DNA of 64,000 bases from Paenibacillus sp. JZ16 (GTDB lineage Bacteria; Bacillota; Bacilli; Paenibacillales; Paenibacillaceae): positions 3,162,001 through 3,226,000 of the forward strand of contig NZ_CP017659.1 in the NCBI RefSeq assembly GCF_015326965.1, written 5' to 3'. A model generated the notes under the pieces. The model saw only the letters and a program-made list of their open reading frames with translations, did not search any database and was not told where the DNA came from. Positions 1-9,704 of this stretch are shown here, one piece after another (position 1 is the stretch's first letter; the number at the start of each line of letters is the position of its first letter). Position numbers and translations under genes: made by a program.

Positions 1-26
1 GTGACCTTTTTGAGATTTCTAATAGA

Positions 27-54
27 GAAGAGACCCCTTGAGGTCTCTTTTTCA
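27..54 (-). terminator. Rho-independent terminator of the broken upstream gene
   Basis: The arms AGAGACC and GGTCTCT form a hairpin. On the minus strand it follows directly after the TGA that closes the degraded reading frame at 52-54. A near-identical hairpin in a similar context lies at 2376-2401, downstream of groEL. Confidence 0.6.
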
Positions 55-298
55 TTTATTAAACTTGCCAATAAACTGAACAGCTCTGGAAATACCATGC
101 TCCGGATTTTGACCCACTCCACGTTCATCGTTAAATATCCCGTATAACCAATTTCCTGCAGGGCTGTAAAATAAAATCACTGTAACCTCTACCTAGTGGC
201 ACTTCCCGAAAAAATCCGCCCTCTTCAATCCTCTTTAAGTCCGGTATATCACGGTTCCGGTCTATTGATTCCGTTGGATATTTCCGTGAGAAGTTTAC
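52..298 (-). pseudogene. Degraded gene fragment, frameshifted, no start codon
   Basis: Two open minus-strand frames read like one protein interrupted by a frameshift. The upstream frame gives ...RNRDIPDLKRIEEGGFF... and stays open to about 127. The second frame, starting near 190, gives ...ILFYSPAGNWLYGIFNDERG... and ends at the TGA at 52-54, followed at once by a terminator. The upstream part begins directly after a stop codon and contains no ATG. The composition and hydrophobic spacing look protein-like, but I do not recognise the family. It may simply be non-coding DNA that happens to be open; the adjacent terminator is the main reason to think it was a gene. Confidence 0.35.
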
Positions 299-384
299 TT
301 AGTCTAGACTATAATTTTATAATTTCAGTCTAATGCTTTATTTTCCCTGAACAGAAGGCGCAGCTAAGCAGATCAAGCTCATAC

Positions 385-888
385 TTATTTAATCGAATTT
401 CGTAACCTGTCCGTTTTAGCAGAGGCTGAAAAATAACTCATTTCCACGACGGAAATAGGCTTTGTTTTTGCTTTCTCCTTTTCTGCTTCTAAAGCCTCAC
501 CTTGACTTTGTTCTGCGCTTTCCTGGCGAGGTCTCCCTTCCTTCAGCTTGATATCAATAAAATCAACGATCTGCTGAAGTGAGGAGATTTGATTCACGAT
601 ATTTTCACGGTGGCTTCTTAATTGATCCACCAACTCCGTATATTCCACGGAATCTGTGTTGGCTGAGGCCGCCAAAAACGGCCGCATCGCCTCGAGCGGC
701 ATGCCCGTTTTTTTAAGGCAAGATATCAACTTGATCATATAGATGTCTTCTTTTCTATAGACGCGATGCCCGTTTTCCTTTCGATCCGCCCGAGGTAGTA
801 GCTTAATCTTTTCGTAATATCGAATGGTATCCTCGGAAATTCCGGTTTGCTCGGCGATTTGCTTGATCGTATATGTTAGTTCTTCCAC
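385..888 (-). CDS. MerR-family transcriptional regulator
   Basis: This is a MerR-type one-component activator of about 167 residues. The N-terminal winged helix reads YTIKQIAEQTGISEDTIRYY and is followed by the family's NGHRVY segment and a long dimerisation helix. A basic, Glu-rich tail carries no obvious metal-binding cysteines, so the ligand is likely organic. I choose the GTG at 888: it has a GGAGGGG box 5 nt upstream, and the consensus -10 (919-924) puts the transcript start near 912, downstream of the alternative ATG at 927. The gene faces an Old Yellow Enzyme gene, and both promoters carry the same dyad, so it probably regulates itself and that enzyme. Confidence 0.85.
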   Translation of the reverse strand: MEELTYTIKQIAEQTGISEDTIRYYEKIKLLPRADRKENGHRVYRKEDIYMIKLISCLKKTGMPLEAMRPFLAASANTDSVEYTELVDQLRSHRENIVNQISSLQQIVDFIDIKLKEGRPRQESAEQSQGEALEAEKEKAKTKPISVVEMSYFSASAKTDRLRNSIK

Positions 889-918
889 TGCGTCCCCTCC
901 CAAAATTGCATTTTGCCC

Positions 919-949
919 ATTATACATCTTGGATCCGACTCCAAGTCAA
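919..949 (-). promoter_or_regulatory. merR promoter with 19-bp spacer and MerR dyad
   Basis: On the minus strand, -35 TTGACT (944-949) and -10 TATAAT (919-924) are separated by 19 bp. The spacer holds the dyad CTTGGA-N6-TCCAAG (928-945). An overlong spacer with a central dyad is the signature of MerR-controlled promoters, which suggests autoregulation. Confidence 0.75.
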
Positions 950-997
950 ACTTATTCTCCTATCTCTTTCCCTTGGCTCCTCTTTTGTTTTCGCATC

Positions 998-1028
998 TTG
1001 ACTTGGATTCGACTCCAACTTTTATGAT
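998..1028 (+). promoter_or_regulatory. Old Yellow Enzyme promoter with 19-bp spacer and MerR dyad
   Basis: -35 TTGACT (998-1003) and -10 TATGAT (1023-1028) are separated by 19 bp. The dyad TTGGA-N6-TCCAA (1003-1018) matches the one in the divergent merR promoter. This fits activation by DNA untwisting, as known for MerR proteins. Confidence 0.75.
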
Positions 1029-1175
1029 GAGCTCTAACAGGGAGAAGTGTCCCGACCATATAAAGGAGGAAATGTATATTGGACTCGAATCGACGCGACA
1101 TTTCACGCGGTTAACTGCGCCTAGTGCCCGCATCAGATTGGAACTGCAATGATTAAAAAATAGGAGTGGACATCT

Positions 1176-2303
1176 ATGGACCGTAAATATCAGCCTTTAA
1201 TGGAGCCGTATCGTTTTAAGAATGGTATCCAAGTAAAAAACCGCATCGTTCATGCACCGATGACAATATCTTATTCTAAGCAAGACGGTACAGTATCTGA
1301 TGAGTTAATCGCATATTACGAAAGTCGTTCAAATGGAGTTGGAATCGTTGTCACTGGGAGCGCCATAATCTCACCCAACGCCAAGGTATTTGGCGGCGAA
1401 TTAGCGGCTGATCGCGATGATCTAATCCCAAGTTTACAACGCCTGGCGACAGCCATTAAGAAACGCGGGGCAAAAGCCATTCTGCAAATCTTTCATGGTG
1501 GTCGTGAGAGTTCGCCAGAATTGGTACCGAACCGTGAGATTGTCAGTGCGAGTGCGGTTGCTAAAGAAGGATCGAGCGTGATCCCTCAAGAACTCCAAGA
1601 GAAAGAAATTGTGGACATTATTCGAGCATTTGGCGATAGCACTCGTAGGGCAATCGAGGCTGGTTTCGACGGTGTGGAAATTCATGGGGCAAACCGATTT
1701 CTTATTCAACAATTCTTCTCCCCATACACAAACCGACGCGATGATCGATGGGGAGGAAATATAGACAAACGTATGGCATTTCCACTCACTATTGTAGATA
1801 CAGTAAGAAAAGTGGTGGATGAGTATGCGAAACAGCCGTTTCTTGTGGGGTATCGGTTATCGCCAGAAGAAGAGTTGACGCCCGGTATTACCATGGCCGA
1901 CACACTTATATTGGTGGACGCCCTCGCAAATAAAGATTTGGATTATTTGCATGTCTCTTTAATGGATTTTTGGTCTAAACCTAGACGTGGCGTAGAGGAC
2001 AATCGCTCCAGAATGGAGATTATTAACGAGCTCGTGAAACAAAGAGTTCCCATTATCGGCGTAGGATCGATCCGTACGCCCGACGAAGCGCTTAGAGCGT
2101 TACAATCGGGAGTTCCATTTATTGCGCTTGGACGAGAACTGATTATCGATCCAGATTGGGTTGAAAAAGTAACTCTGGGTAAGGAAAACGAAATTCGTAC
2201 AGAGTTAACTTTAAATGATCAAGCAAAATTAGGGATTGCTGATTCGTTATGGCTGAAAATCATCAATACTCCAGGATGGTTCCCTATCTCAACTAAAATT
2301 TAA
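1176..2303 (+). CDS. NADH:flavin oxidoreductase, Old Yellow Enzyme family
   Basis: This is an FMN-dependent TIM-barrel ene-reductase of 375 residues, normal length for the family. It has the N-terminal IQVKNRIVHAPMT segment that cradles FMN, the QIFHGGRE motif, and the substrate-site stretch HGANRFLIQQFFSPYTNRR followed by DDRWGG. The C-terminal FMN-phosphate region reads VGSIRTPDEALRAL. The start at 1176 has AGGAG 9 nt upstream. It is a single gene controlled by the divergent MerR protein. Such MerR-OYE pairs often answer electrophiles or quinones, but the natural substrate cannot be read from sequence. Confidence 0.88.
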   Translation: MDRKYQPLMEPYRFKNGIQVKNRIVHAPMTISYSKQDGTVSDELIAYYESRSNGVGIVVTGSAIISPNAKVFGGELAADRDDLIPSLQRLATAIKKRGAKAILQIFHGGRESSPELVPNREIVSASAVAKEGSSVIPQELQEKEIVDIIRAFGDSTRRAIEAGFDGVEIHGANRFLIQQFFSPYTNRRDDRWGGNIDKRMAFPLTIVDTVRKVVDEYAKQPFLVGYRLSPEEELTPGITMADTLILVDALANKDLDYLHVSLMDFWSKPRRGVEDNRSRMEIINELVKQRVPIIGVGSIRTPDEALRALQSGVPFIALGRELIIDPDWVEKVTLGKENEIRTELTLNDQAKLGIADSLWLKIINTPGWFPISTKI

Positions 2304-2375
2304 CAGACTGTAGCTACATCACAGTAAATGCTACTGCTCTTAAAGACATATATACATTTGTGACCTTATACAAGA

Positions 2376-2401
2376 AAAGAGACCCCGAGGGGTCTCTTTT
2401 T
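2376..2401 (-). terminator. Bidirectional terminator between OYE and groEL
   Basis: The perfect stem GAGACCCC/GGGGTCTC has T-rich flanks on both strands. It can end OYE transcription (+) and groEL transcription (-). It resembles the hairpin at 27-54, including a nearby GTGACCTT sequence. Confidence 0.8.
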
Positions 2402-2432
2402 CATTGATATGACAGGCTTTTGGGGCCTAATG

Positions 2433-4085
<1,653 letters not shown>

Positions 4086-4123
4086 TTATGAAATAGTGAA
4101 ACAAAGATATATTCAGGCGTTCA

Positions 4124-4405
4124 TTAGCCTAAGATCGCGTGGATGTCGCTTTCTTTCATAATCAAATATTCTTTACCTTCGTATTTGATTTCTGTTCCAG
4201 CGTATTTGGAGAAAATGACGCGGTCGCCTTCTTTAACTTCCAAAGGTACACGTGCGCCGTCTTTCAGGGAGCCACTGCCTACAGCAATAACTTTACCTTC
4301 TTGCGGCTTTTCTTTAGCAGAGTCAGGAAGTACAATCCCGAATGCCGTAGTTTCTTCTTGTTCGATCGGTTCTACCAATACGCGTTCACCTAAAGGTCTG
4401 ATCAT
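4124..4405 (-). CDS. groES: Co-chaperonin GroES (Hsp10)
   Basis: The 93-residue co-chaperonin caps the GroEL ring. It starts [15 protein letters not shown], has the mobile-loop region around [20 protein letters not shown], and contains the family segment [14 protein letters not shown]. An AAAGGAGG box precedes the ATG. It is the first gene of the groES-groEL operon and lies directly behind the CIRCE operator. Confidence 0.98.
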   Translation of the reverse strand: MIRPLGERVLVEPIEQEETTAFGIVLPDSAKEKPQEGKVIAVGSGSLKDGARVPLEVKEGDRVIFSKYAGTEIKYEGKEYLIMKESDIHAILG

Positions 4406-4459
4406 GAAAAAATAGCCTCCTTTAAATATGTTGTGATGCTTTTTTCAAAGCTTTATGTA

Positions 4460-4526
4460 TTAGCACTCGACAACCCTCAGTGCTAACAACCAATTTTATG
4501 ATACTCAAGTTGTCTTAAAATTTCAA
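4460..4526 (-). promoter_or_regulatory. groESL promoter with CIRCE (HrcA) operator
   Basis: The inverted repeat at 4460-4486 matches CIRCE (TTAGCACTC-N9-GAGTGCTAA) with one mismatch. Upstream on the minus strand, -35 TTGAAA (4521-4526) and -10 TATCAT (4498-4503) are 17 bp apart. The operator covers the transcription start region, as expected for repression by HrcA and release on heat shock. Confidence 0.92.
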
Positions 4527-4568
4527 GTCCTTTGCATGATTTTTTGATCATTTTTTTGCAATCCGGCC

Positions 4569-4589
4569 TTAGGGAGGGGTTGTCCCTAA
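4569..4589. other. Short perfect inverted repeat, no assigned role
   Basis: TTAGGGA and TCCCTAA flank a 7-nt loop in the gap between the groES promoter and the pnkp terminator. It has no T-run, so it is not a standard terminator. The rest of this gap shows nothing else I can name. Confidence 0.4.
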
Positions 4590-4689
4590 ACCCCCTTCTC
4601 CATTGTATCCATGACCAGCTAAAATATGCCTGAGTCTTAAGGGACACTGTGCGGCTGGAACTATAGATCCAGTCATCATTCTCGGAAAA

Positions 4690-4748
4690 TAAAACAGCCC
4701 GAAATCAGGGCCCTCCCTTAGGAAGGGTGCCATCTTTCAGACTGTTTA
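4690..4748 (-). terminator. Terminator of the RNA-repair operon
   Basis: A compound hairpin has outer arms AAACAG (4692-4697) and CTGTTT (4742-4747) around GC-rich inner stems. On the minus strand it is followed by TTTTATTTT. It lies just past the pnkp stop codon. Confidence 0.6.
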
Positions 4749-4778
4749 ACGTTCAGCGAAATGTCCGTCCCCCATCGC

Positions 4779-7394
4779 TTAAAGCCTAGGGTCGATTTCC
4801 TTTTCTTTCTCCATCTCGAACAGCAGCTGCATCGCAATCGCTTGGTAATCCCCGTGGCTCGGGGAAATCTCGTCATACTTTACCCCAAGCATGCGCTTTC
4901 CAAGCTGATGCTCGGCGATCGAAGTGCGGAGCTTCTTGTGCGTGTTTTTTTGTTTCAACAGCTTCGCGTATTTATGCGGAAACCGGTAATCGTAACCGTA
5001 AATGATCGAGAGATATTCGGGATTTCGCACCTTTAGGTAAGGGGCAGCGTTCTCCCGCTCCTTTTCCGGTTTGATCACAACGCCTTCCATTCGGTTCCGG
5101 GTCGTCAGCGTGGAGAAGAAAGCCTCCGCCTGTTCATAGCTCTCCCGCTCACGCAAATCCAGAACCAGAATCTTGTCGTCATTCAGGAAACGGAACATGG
5201 CCGAGGTATTCATATCAGGCATGACTTCTTCTCCGGTATCCCGAATTTCTTTCAGAATGGCAAACGGCTTGTAATCCAATTCCGCGTCCCCCGCATAAAG
5301 TTCGAGCTGCTTCTTGTACATGCGATAAGCTTCCTCATGCTTCTCGAGCGGCACATAAGCTTTCCGAACTTCCCGTATATATTTATACGATTGATAGCTG
5401 CTCGAGCCATGCTTCTCTATAAGCGCGGACTTGGATAGTCGAAACTGTTCATTCTCAAAGCCGCTTGCGTCATAGGCAGTGAGCAGCTGAGCGTAAGCCT
5501 CCTCAAAACCCGTCTCTTTCAGAAACCTTGTTTCCGACTCAAGCGCAGCCGCAATCGGTTGAAATTGCCTGTCGATCAGGCCTTTCCCGAGTGCCCTCCA
5601 TGGCAGCAGCTCCCCATCCAACAGCATCATTTCGATCCCTTGGGCCTGCATATGAGGCGAAAATCTCTCCAACAGCCGTTCGTACACCACAGATAAATCA
5701 ATCCCGCTGATTCGGTAACCGTTACGGCTGACGGCATAGCAGCGCTTAAGGTCCCGGAACAGATAGATGCTGCATCTGGAGCCCATATATTTAGGCTGGA
5801 GCACCACATGTTCAATCCCTTGGTCCTTGTAATAATCGAGTCCTTTTGCGAGGGACTCCAGTTCTCCCTTAGCCAAATCCTTATCCGCCGGCGACATCGT
5901 TCCGGAAATAAAATTGATTTTATGCTCCGCGCAATACAACAATCTTCGCTGGGCTTCGCGGTCTAAATCCCGAAGATCGATGCTGCTGCGCTCTGATCTG
6001 GCAAATAAATCCGGCAATTGTTCATGAAGGAACACAGGGTCTTGTTCCCTAAACGGCGACTTAAAGCTGCGATAGACCGGTTTTTGACCGATTTGAACGG
6101 CCGTCAGCATATGCCCGTGCACACTTCCCGTATCGATGTGAATTTTGTTCTTGATCCGAAACGGTCTCACCGCGGCGACATGACCGAACACATGGTAAGG
6201 ATGATTGCTGACCGCTTCTTCGCTTAAAAATAGAAGCTGCTGCTCAGTCGTGACTTCCGGGTTGCTCCGTTCCAGACGGAAGGAACGCTGATGGCGCAGG
6301 GAATTCGAGTCGAGTTTACCGACATATTTATTCCGGCAAGGAGCATGGGTTACGTAATAGGAAGGTCCCTGCTGTCCCACATATCGATAAAATGGCTTAG
6401 CCCGGCCTACAAGTTCATCGAAGCGCTCCCGCAGCGCTTCATCTTGGCCTAACGTTTCCGTAGAATCAAAGTAGGAACGCAGCAGCTCCGGCTCGGCCCC
6501 CTTGATCTCTCCCTTCAGGTACTTATAAACGAAGTTCTCATGATTCCCCATAACGAAAAGGAAATGCTCCATATTGTCGTAGAGGAAATCGATCATGGCC
6601 CGGGTTTGCTTCCCTTTGTCGATCCAATCCCCGGCCAGAATGATCCGGGTGTTTCGCAGTTTCTCCGGAACGGATAACTTTCCGTCCGTCATCCCGTAAC
6701 CATAACTCCTCAAAAGCCCCTGAAGCGCGTCCACACGCTCGTGCACGTCTCCGATCACAATGTATTCCATATCCTGACTCAGAATCGAGGACAGATACTC
6801 CTCTTTATTGTCCACAATCACTTCGTAAGCAGGTTTCGCCAACTCCTTCTCCTTGTTAAGAAAATCCTTCGCACGCACTTTATGAATGGCATCGTATCCT
6901 TCCCGTGCGAGGACGGGGAGCACCTCCTTTTTCAAGCGGCTAATATGCGTGGATATCAGCTTCTTGGAGCGATCGGAGGCGTAGTAATCCTCCCGTTTCC
7001 GGTAATCAAACAGAATGACTTCCACACGGTAGTTGTTCTCATGCGCGATTTCAAGGACCTTGCCCCGGAAATCATCGGCCAATGCCGTTGTATCCACTAC
7101 AACAAAGTCAGCCTGAATCGGAAAAGAAGTCGTCAATCTAAGCCGCTCAAATAATAACTGAAACGCATGCGAGCTCGCCTCCAGCATCACCTGATCGTAT
7201 TTATCATAATCATAACCGAGCAGCTCCTGACGAATGGCGTCCGATGATAGGTACTGGACATTGCTCCTGTAGTTGCGCTCAGGGTATTCCCACTGCAAGG
7301 ATGGAATCAGGATTTCCTTCGCAAACGTCGTTTTTCCGCACTCTGTCGGACCGACCAGCATAAAAATCGTATGCATTTTGGTATGCAATTCCAT
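4779..7394 (-). CDS. pnkp: Polynucleotide kinase-phosphatase-ligase Pnkp (RNA repair)
   Basis: Bacterial Pnkp is a three-domain end-healing and sealing enzyme that repairs RNA cut by ribotoxins. The kinase domain has P-loop GPTECGKT (residues 15-22) and SSDAIRQE. The binuclear metallophosphatase has GDVHERVD, GDWIDKG, GNHE and GHVAAVRP. The ligase/nucleotidyltransferase domain has the lysine motif KYMGSR, LLDGELLPW, EGVVIKPEK and YLKVRNPE. At about 871 residues it matches known Pnkp proteins, and all three active sites look intact. The start at 7394 is preferred to upstream codons: GGGGGAG lies 7 nt before it and it sits 4 nt after the hen1 stop. It is the last gene of the rlaP-hen1-pnkp operon. 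Confidence 0.93.
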   Translation of the reverse strand: MELHTKMHTIFMLVGPTECGKTTFAKEILIPSLQWEYPERNYRSNVQYLSSDAIRQELLGYDYDKYDQVMLEASSHAFQLLFERLRLTTSFPIQADFVVVDTTALADDFRGKVLEIAHENNYRVEVILFDYRKREDYYASDRSKKLISTHISRLKKEVLPVLAREGYDAIHKVRAKDFLNKEKELAKPAYEVIVDNKEEYLSSILSQDMEYIVIGDVHERVDALQGLLRSYGYGMTDGKLSVPEKLRNTRIILAGDWIDKGKQTRAMIDFLYDNMEHFLFVMGNHENFVYKYLKGEIKGAEPELLRSYFDSTETLGQDEALRERFDELVGRAKPFYRYVGQQGPSYYVTHAPCRNKYVGKLDSNSLRHQRSFRLERSNPEVTTEQQLLFLSEEAVSNHPYHVFGHVAAVRPFRIKNKIHIDTGSVHGHMLTAVQIGQKPVYRSFKSPFREQDPVFLHEQLPDLFARSERSSIDLRDLDREAQRRLLYCAEHKINFISGTMSPADKDLAKGELESLAKGLDYYKDQGIEHVVLQPKYMGSRCSIYLFRDLKRCYAVSRNGYRISGIDLSVVYERLLERFSPHMQAQGIEMMLLDGELLPWRALGKGLIDRQFQPIAAALESETRFLKETGFEEAYAQLLTAYDASGFENEQFRLSKSALIEKHGSSSYQSYKYIREVRKAYVPLEKHEEAYRMYKKQLELYAGDAELDYKPFAILKEIRDTGEEVMPDMNTSAMFRFLNDDKILVLDLRERESYEQAEAFFSTLTTRNRMEGVVIKPEKERENAAPYLKVRNPEYLSIIYGYDYRFPHKYAKLLKQKNTHKKLRTSIAEHQLGKRMLGVKYDEISPSHGDYQAIAMQLLFEMEKEKEIDPRL

Positions 7395-7398
7395 GGCC

Positions 7399-8664
7399 TT
7401 ACTCCCCCTTCCTCGTAACAATCATTCCCTGCGTTGTATGCATGCCGTCCACACTGTCACCGATCATCACATACTCATATTGAACGCCCAGATTCTGCAG
7501 GATTTCGTCACACCACGATCTAAACTTCTCCTGCCCCATTTCCCACTTATGATCATCATGCCTGAAACCATCGAGCTCATAATACGGGTTGAAATCGGCA
7601 TTGGGCGTCGTAATGATCAGCTTCTCGAACCGGATCTCCTGCACGACTTGGCGGATGAGGTCCGCCGCTTCCGCTTCCGGCATATGCTCGATCACTTCGG
7701 TCAAAATAACGTCTACGGACTCATCGTCATACCCCTCAAGAAAGTGAGCGATCGACGGAAAGGTCACCAGATTGTCCAGCCCCTTCGCTTCCGCTTTACG
7801 CTCTACCACTTCCAGCAAAGCTTCATTAATATCTACCGCATAATAGGTTTCCTCTATTTTTCCGGCAAAAGAAAGGGCGTAAAAGCCTTCACCGCAGCCG
7901 ATATCCAATATCGGCTTGTTGAATGGCAGCACTTGAGCGATGTAACTTCTGCGCTGCATAGCCGTGTTTCCATATGCAAAATTGATGCTGTATCTAGGCG
8001 TAAACTCAAGCTCCTGCTTGAACTGCTTGAATCGATCCCGATGATTCAGAAAATTGCGCACGAACAGACTTCGTATGTAGTAGGGGGCATCGATGACATT
8101 CAGACTGCGAATGTGCTTTTCAAGCACTTTATCCGAGGTATCGAGATATTCGCTCCCGAACATTGCCAGGAACAGGCACAACACATTGACCGTATGCAGC
8201 AGATGGTACAGGCTCTTCCCGGTGGTTATGGTGAGGGCATAGCTTTTATGGGCTTCGTGCCGAAGCAAGAACGAGTATTCCTCGAGATGCTTTTGAAAAA
8301 ATTCAATATAACGCGTCTTCTCAATATGAATGAGATTGATGTAAAAAACATGCTCGTGTCCCTCCGTGTCCCGTTCATCGTGCTTTTTGAAGGGAGCTGC
8401 AAAAAACTCGTTAATGGCAGCCAGCGGAAACAAAGGTGTATTATAACGGGACACGTTCAAATACTCGAAGCTCTCCCCTTGGTGCTGTTTGAAGGATATC
8501 TCGTTATCCGCATCCTTGAAATACACGTTAAACGCAGCTGACTCGGAATACCATCCGTATGCCGTTCCTTGCCTCACGCTCCGAAGCTGCATGCCGGAGT
8601 TCGGGTTCTTCTTCATGAGAAACGAAAACTGCGGATTCGTTGATGTGAGCTGTATAATTGCCAA
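7399..8664 (-). CDS. hen1: RNA 3'-terminal 2'-O-methyltransferase Hen1
   Basis: Bacterial Hen1 methylates the 2'-OH at the cut RNA end so that the Pnkp-sealed junction resists renewed cleavage; its N-terminal part also activates the Pnkp ligase. The N-terminal half is the Hen1-specific domain. The C-terminal half is a SAM methyltransferase with LDIGCGEGFYA (SAM site), the metal motif TEVIEHM, and FRHDDHKWE containing the further metal-binding His. The protein has 421 residues. The start is a TTG at 8664 with AGGAGAGA about 8 nt upstream. It lies 18 nt after the RlaP-like gene and 4 nt before pnkp, so the three are surely co-transcribed. Confidence 0.92.
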   Translation of the reverse strand: MAIIQLTSTNPQFSFLMKKNPNSGMQLRSVRQGTAYGWYSESAAFNVYFKDADNEISFKQHQGESFEYLNVSRYNTPLFPLAAINEFFAAPFKKHDERDTEGHEHVFYINLIHIEKTRYIEFFQKHLEEYSFLLRHEAHKSYALTITTGKSLYHLLHTVNVLCLFLAMFGSEYLDTSDKVLEKHIRSLNVIDAPYYIRSLFVRNFLNHRDRFKQFKQELEFTPRYSINFAYGNTAMQRRSYIAQVLPFNKPILDIGCGEGFYALSFAGKIEETYYAVDINEALLEVVERKAEAKGLDNLVTFPSIAHFLEGYDDESVDVILTEVIEHMPEAEAADLIRQVVQEIRFEKLIITTPNADFNPYYELDGFRHDDHKWEMGQEKFRSWCDEILQNLGVQYEYVMIGDSVDGMHTTQGMIVTRKGE

Positions 8665-8682
8665 AATGACTCTCTCCTTTCG

Positions 8683-9501
8683 TCAAACCGTGAATGACTG
8701 CGGTCCACCGGTTCCCCATGCTTCAACCAGCGCGTCCCGAAACAAAGCATCCAGCCTTTGATCCAGATCCGTATCTTGATGCTTCTTATCCTTGGCTAGC
8801 AGCTCATATTCGTTCAATTTCTCTTCAATGAATGCATTAATGTTAGGAAGCCTCGGTTCAACATTCATCTCTTCACCTGAACGTTTGCGGAGAAGCAATT
8901 GATCAATCTCCTGTTTCAGCGCACTTCCCTGATTTAATAGGCGATTCGTAAGCAGCTCGAATTCCATGGGAGGCATCTCGTTGTAGGTTTGAATCCAGTC
9001 GCATGCCAGGATCGGACGCAGGACATAGAAATATTTTTTGATCTTAACGTCTCCCCCTTGCAAATACATCCGGTAATTGCCTTTAGCCATGTTCAGGTAG
9101 TGGTGCATGCAAGATTTTGGCGAGAACGCAAGCGGAGATATGCTGCGGATTTGCTGGGCGATGCCAAGCGTCTCCTTATACTTGATGGGGGACTCCAGCC
9201 ATTCGAGCAGGGGCGGATTCGACTTGCGAAAAAGCCCCAGCGCTTTTTTCAAATCCCAACCGCTCATATCCAGCCTGTCACTGATCGGCCGCTCAATCAC
9301 ATCTCGCTTGTCGAAGATCGATAAATACCACTCCACGGGTCTGATATAGATAAACCTTACGTCATAATCGCTGTCTGTCGACGGAAAGCCCCAGGCCCTG
9401 CTGCCTGATTCGCAGGCATACAGGATAAGGACGCCTTCCTCCCGCTCAATTCGCTCAAGTTCTTGCTGAATCGTCGAATTCATTTCCTGCGATATATTCA
9501 T
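8683..9501 (-). CDS. RlaP-like Pol-beta superfamily nucleotidyltransferase
   Basis: This is a minimal nucleotidyltransferase of the COG3541 type that is recurrently linked to RNA-repair genes. The catalytic signature is ACESGSRAWGFPSTDSDYDVR (residues about 29-49), giving the GSRAWG loop plus the D-x-D metal pair, followed by RFIYIRP and an alpha-helical C-terminal half. I place the start at the ATG at 9501, where GAAGGAGAGA precedes it, rather than 40 codons upstream; this gives 272 residues. It is the first gene of the repair operon. A role in adding nucleotides to damaged RNA ends is inferred from context, not shown. Confidence 0.78.
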   Translation of the reverse strand: MNISQEMNSTIQQELERIEREEGVLILYACESGSRAWGFPSTDSDYDVRFIYIRPVEWYLSIFDKRDVIERPISDRLDMSGWDLKKALGLFRKSNPPLLEWLESPIKYKETLGIAQQIRSISPLAFSPKSCMHHYLNMAKGNYRMYLQGGDVKIKKYFYVLRPILACDWIQTYNEMPPMEFELLTNRLLNQGSALKQEIDQLLLRKRSGEEMNVEPRLPNINAFIEEKLNEYELLAKDKKHQDTDLDQRLDALFRDALVEAWGTGGPQSFTV

Positions 9502-9643
9502 ATCTGGTATCTCTCCTTCTGTAGCTGCCGTCTGATGTCCGATAACCTTATTGTCCTCCACACGTTCCAATTTCAACAGGGCGAAAGTATGGCGATAACA
9601 AAAAGATGTTATAATTTCCATCCTTTATGCAGTTCCCTATCCT

Positions 9644-9652
9644 TGCTACAAT
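9644..9652 (+). promoter_or_regulatory. Candidate extended -10 promoter for the WYL genes
   Basis: TGC followed by TACAAT forms an extended -10 in the 203-bp divergent region between the repair operon and the WYL regulators. No good -35 is visible. An imperfect palindrome, AAAGATG...CATCCTTT (9602-9626), lies just upstream and could be an operator. No convincing minus-strand promoter could be assigned. Confidence 0.35.
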
Positions 9653-9704
9653 AGTTACAGACAGCATCACGTACGATCTAATATATGACTTGAAGGAGGG
9701 CGCC

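Noticed and set aside
7273..8541. A 422-codon plus-strand frame across hen1 and the pnkp start
   Set aside because: Antisense to two clearly conserved enzymes; no start signal.
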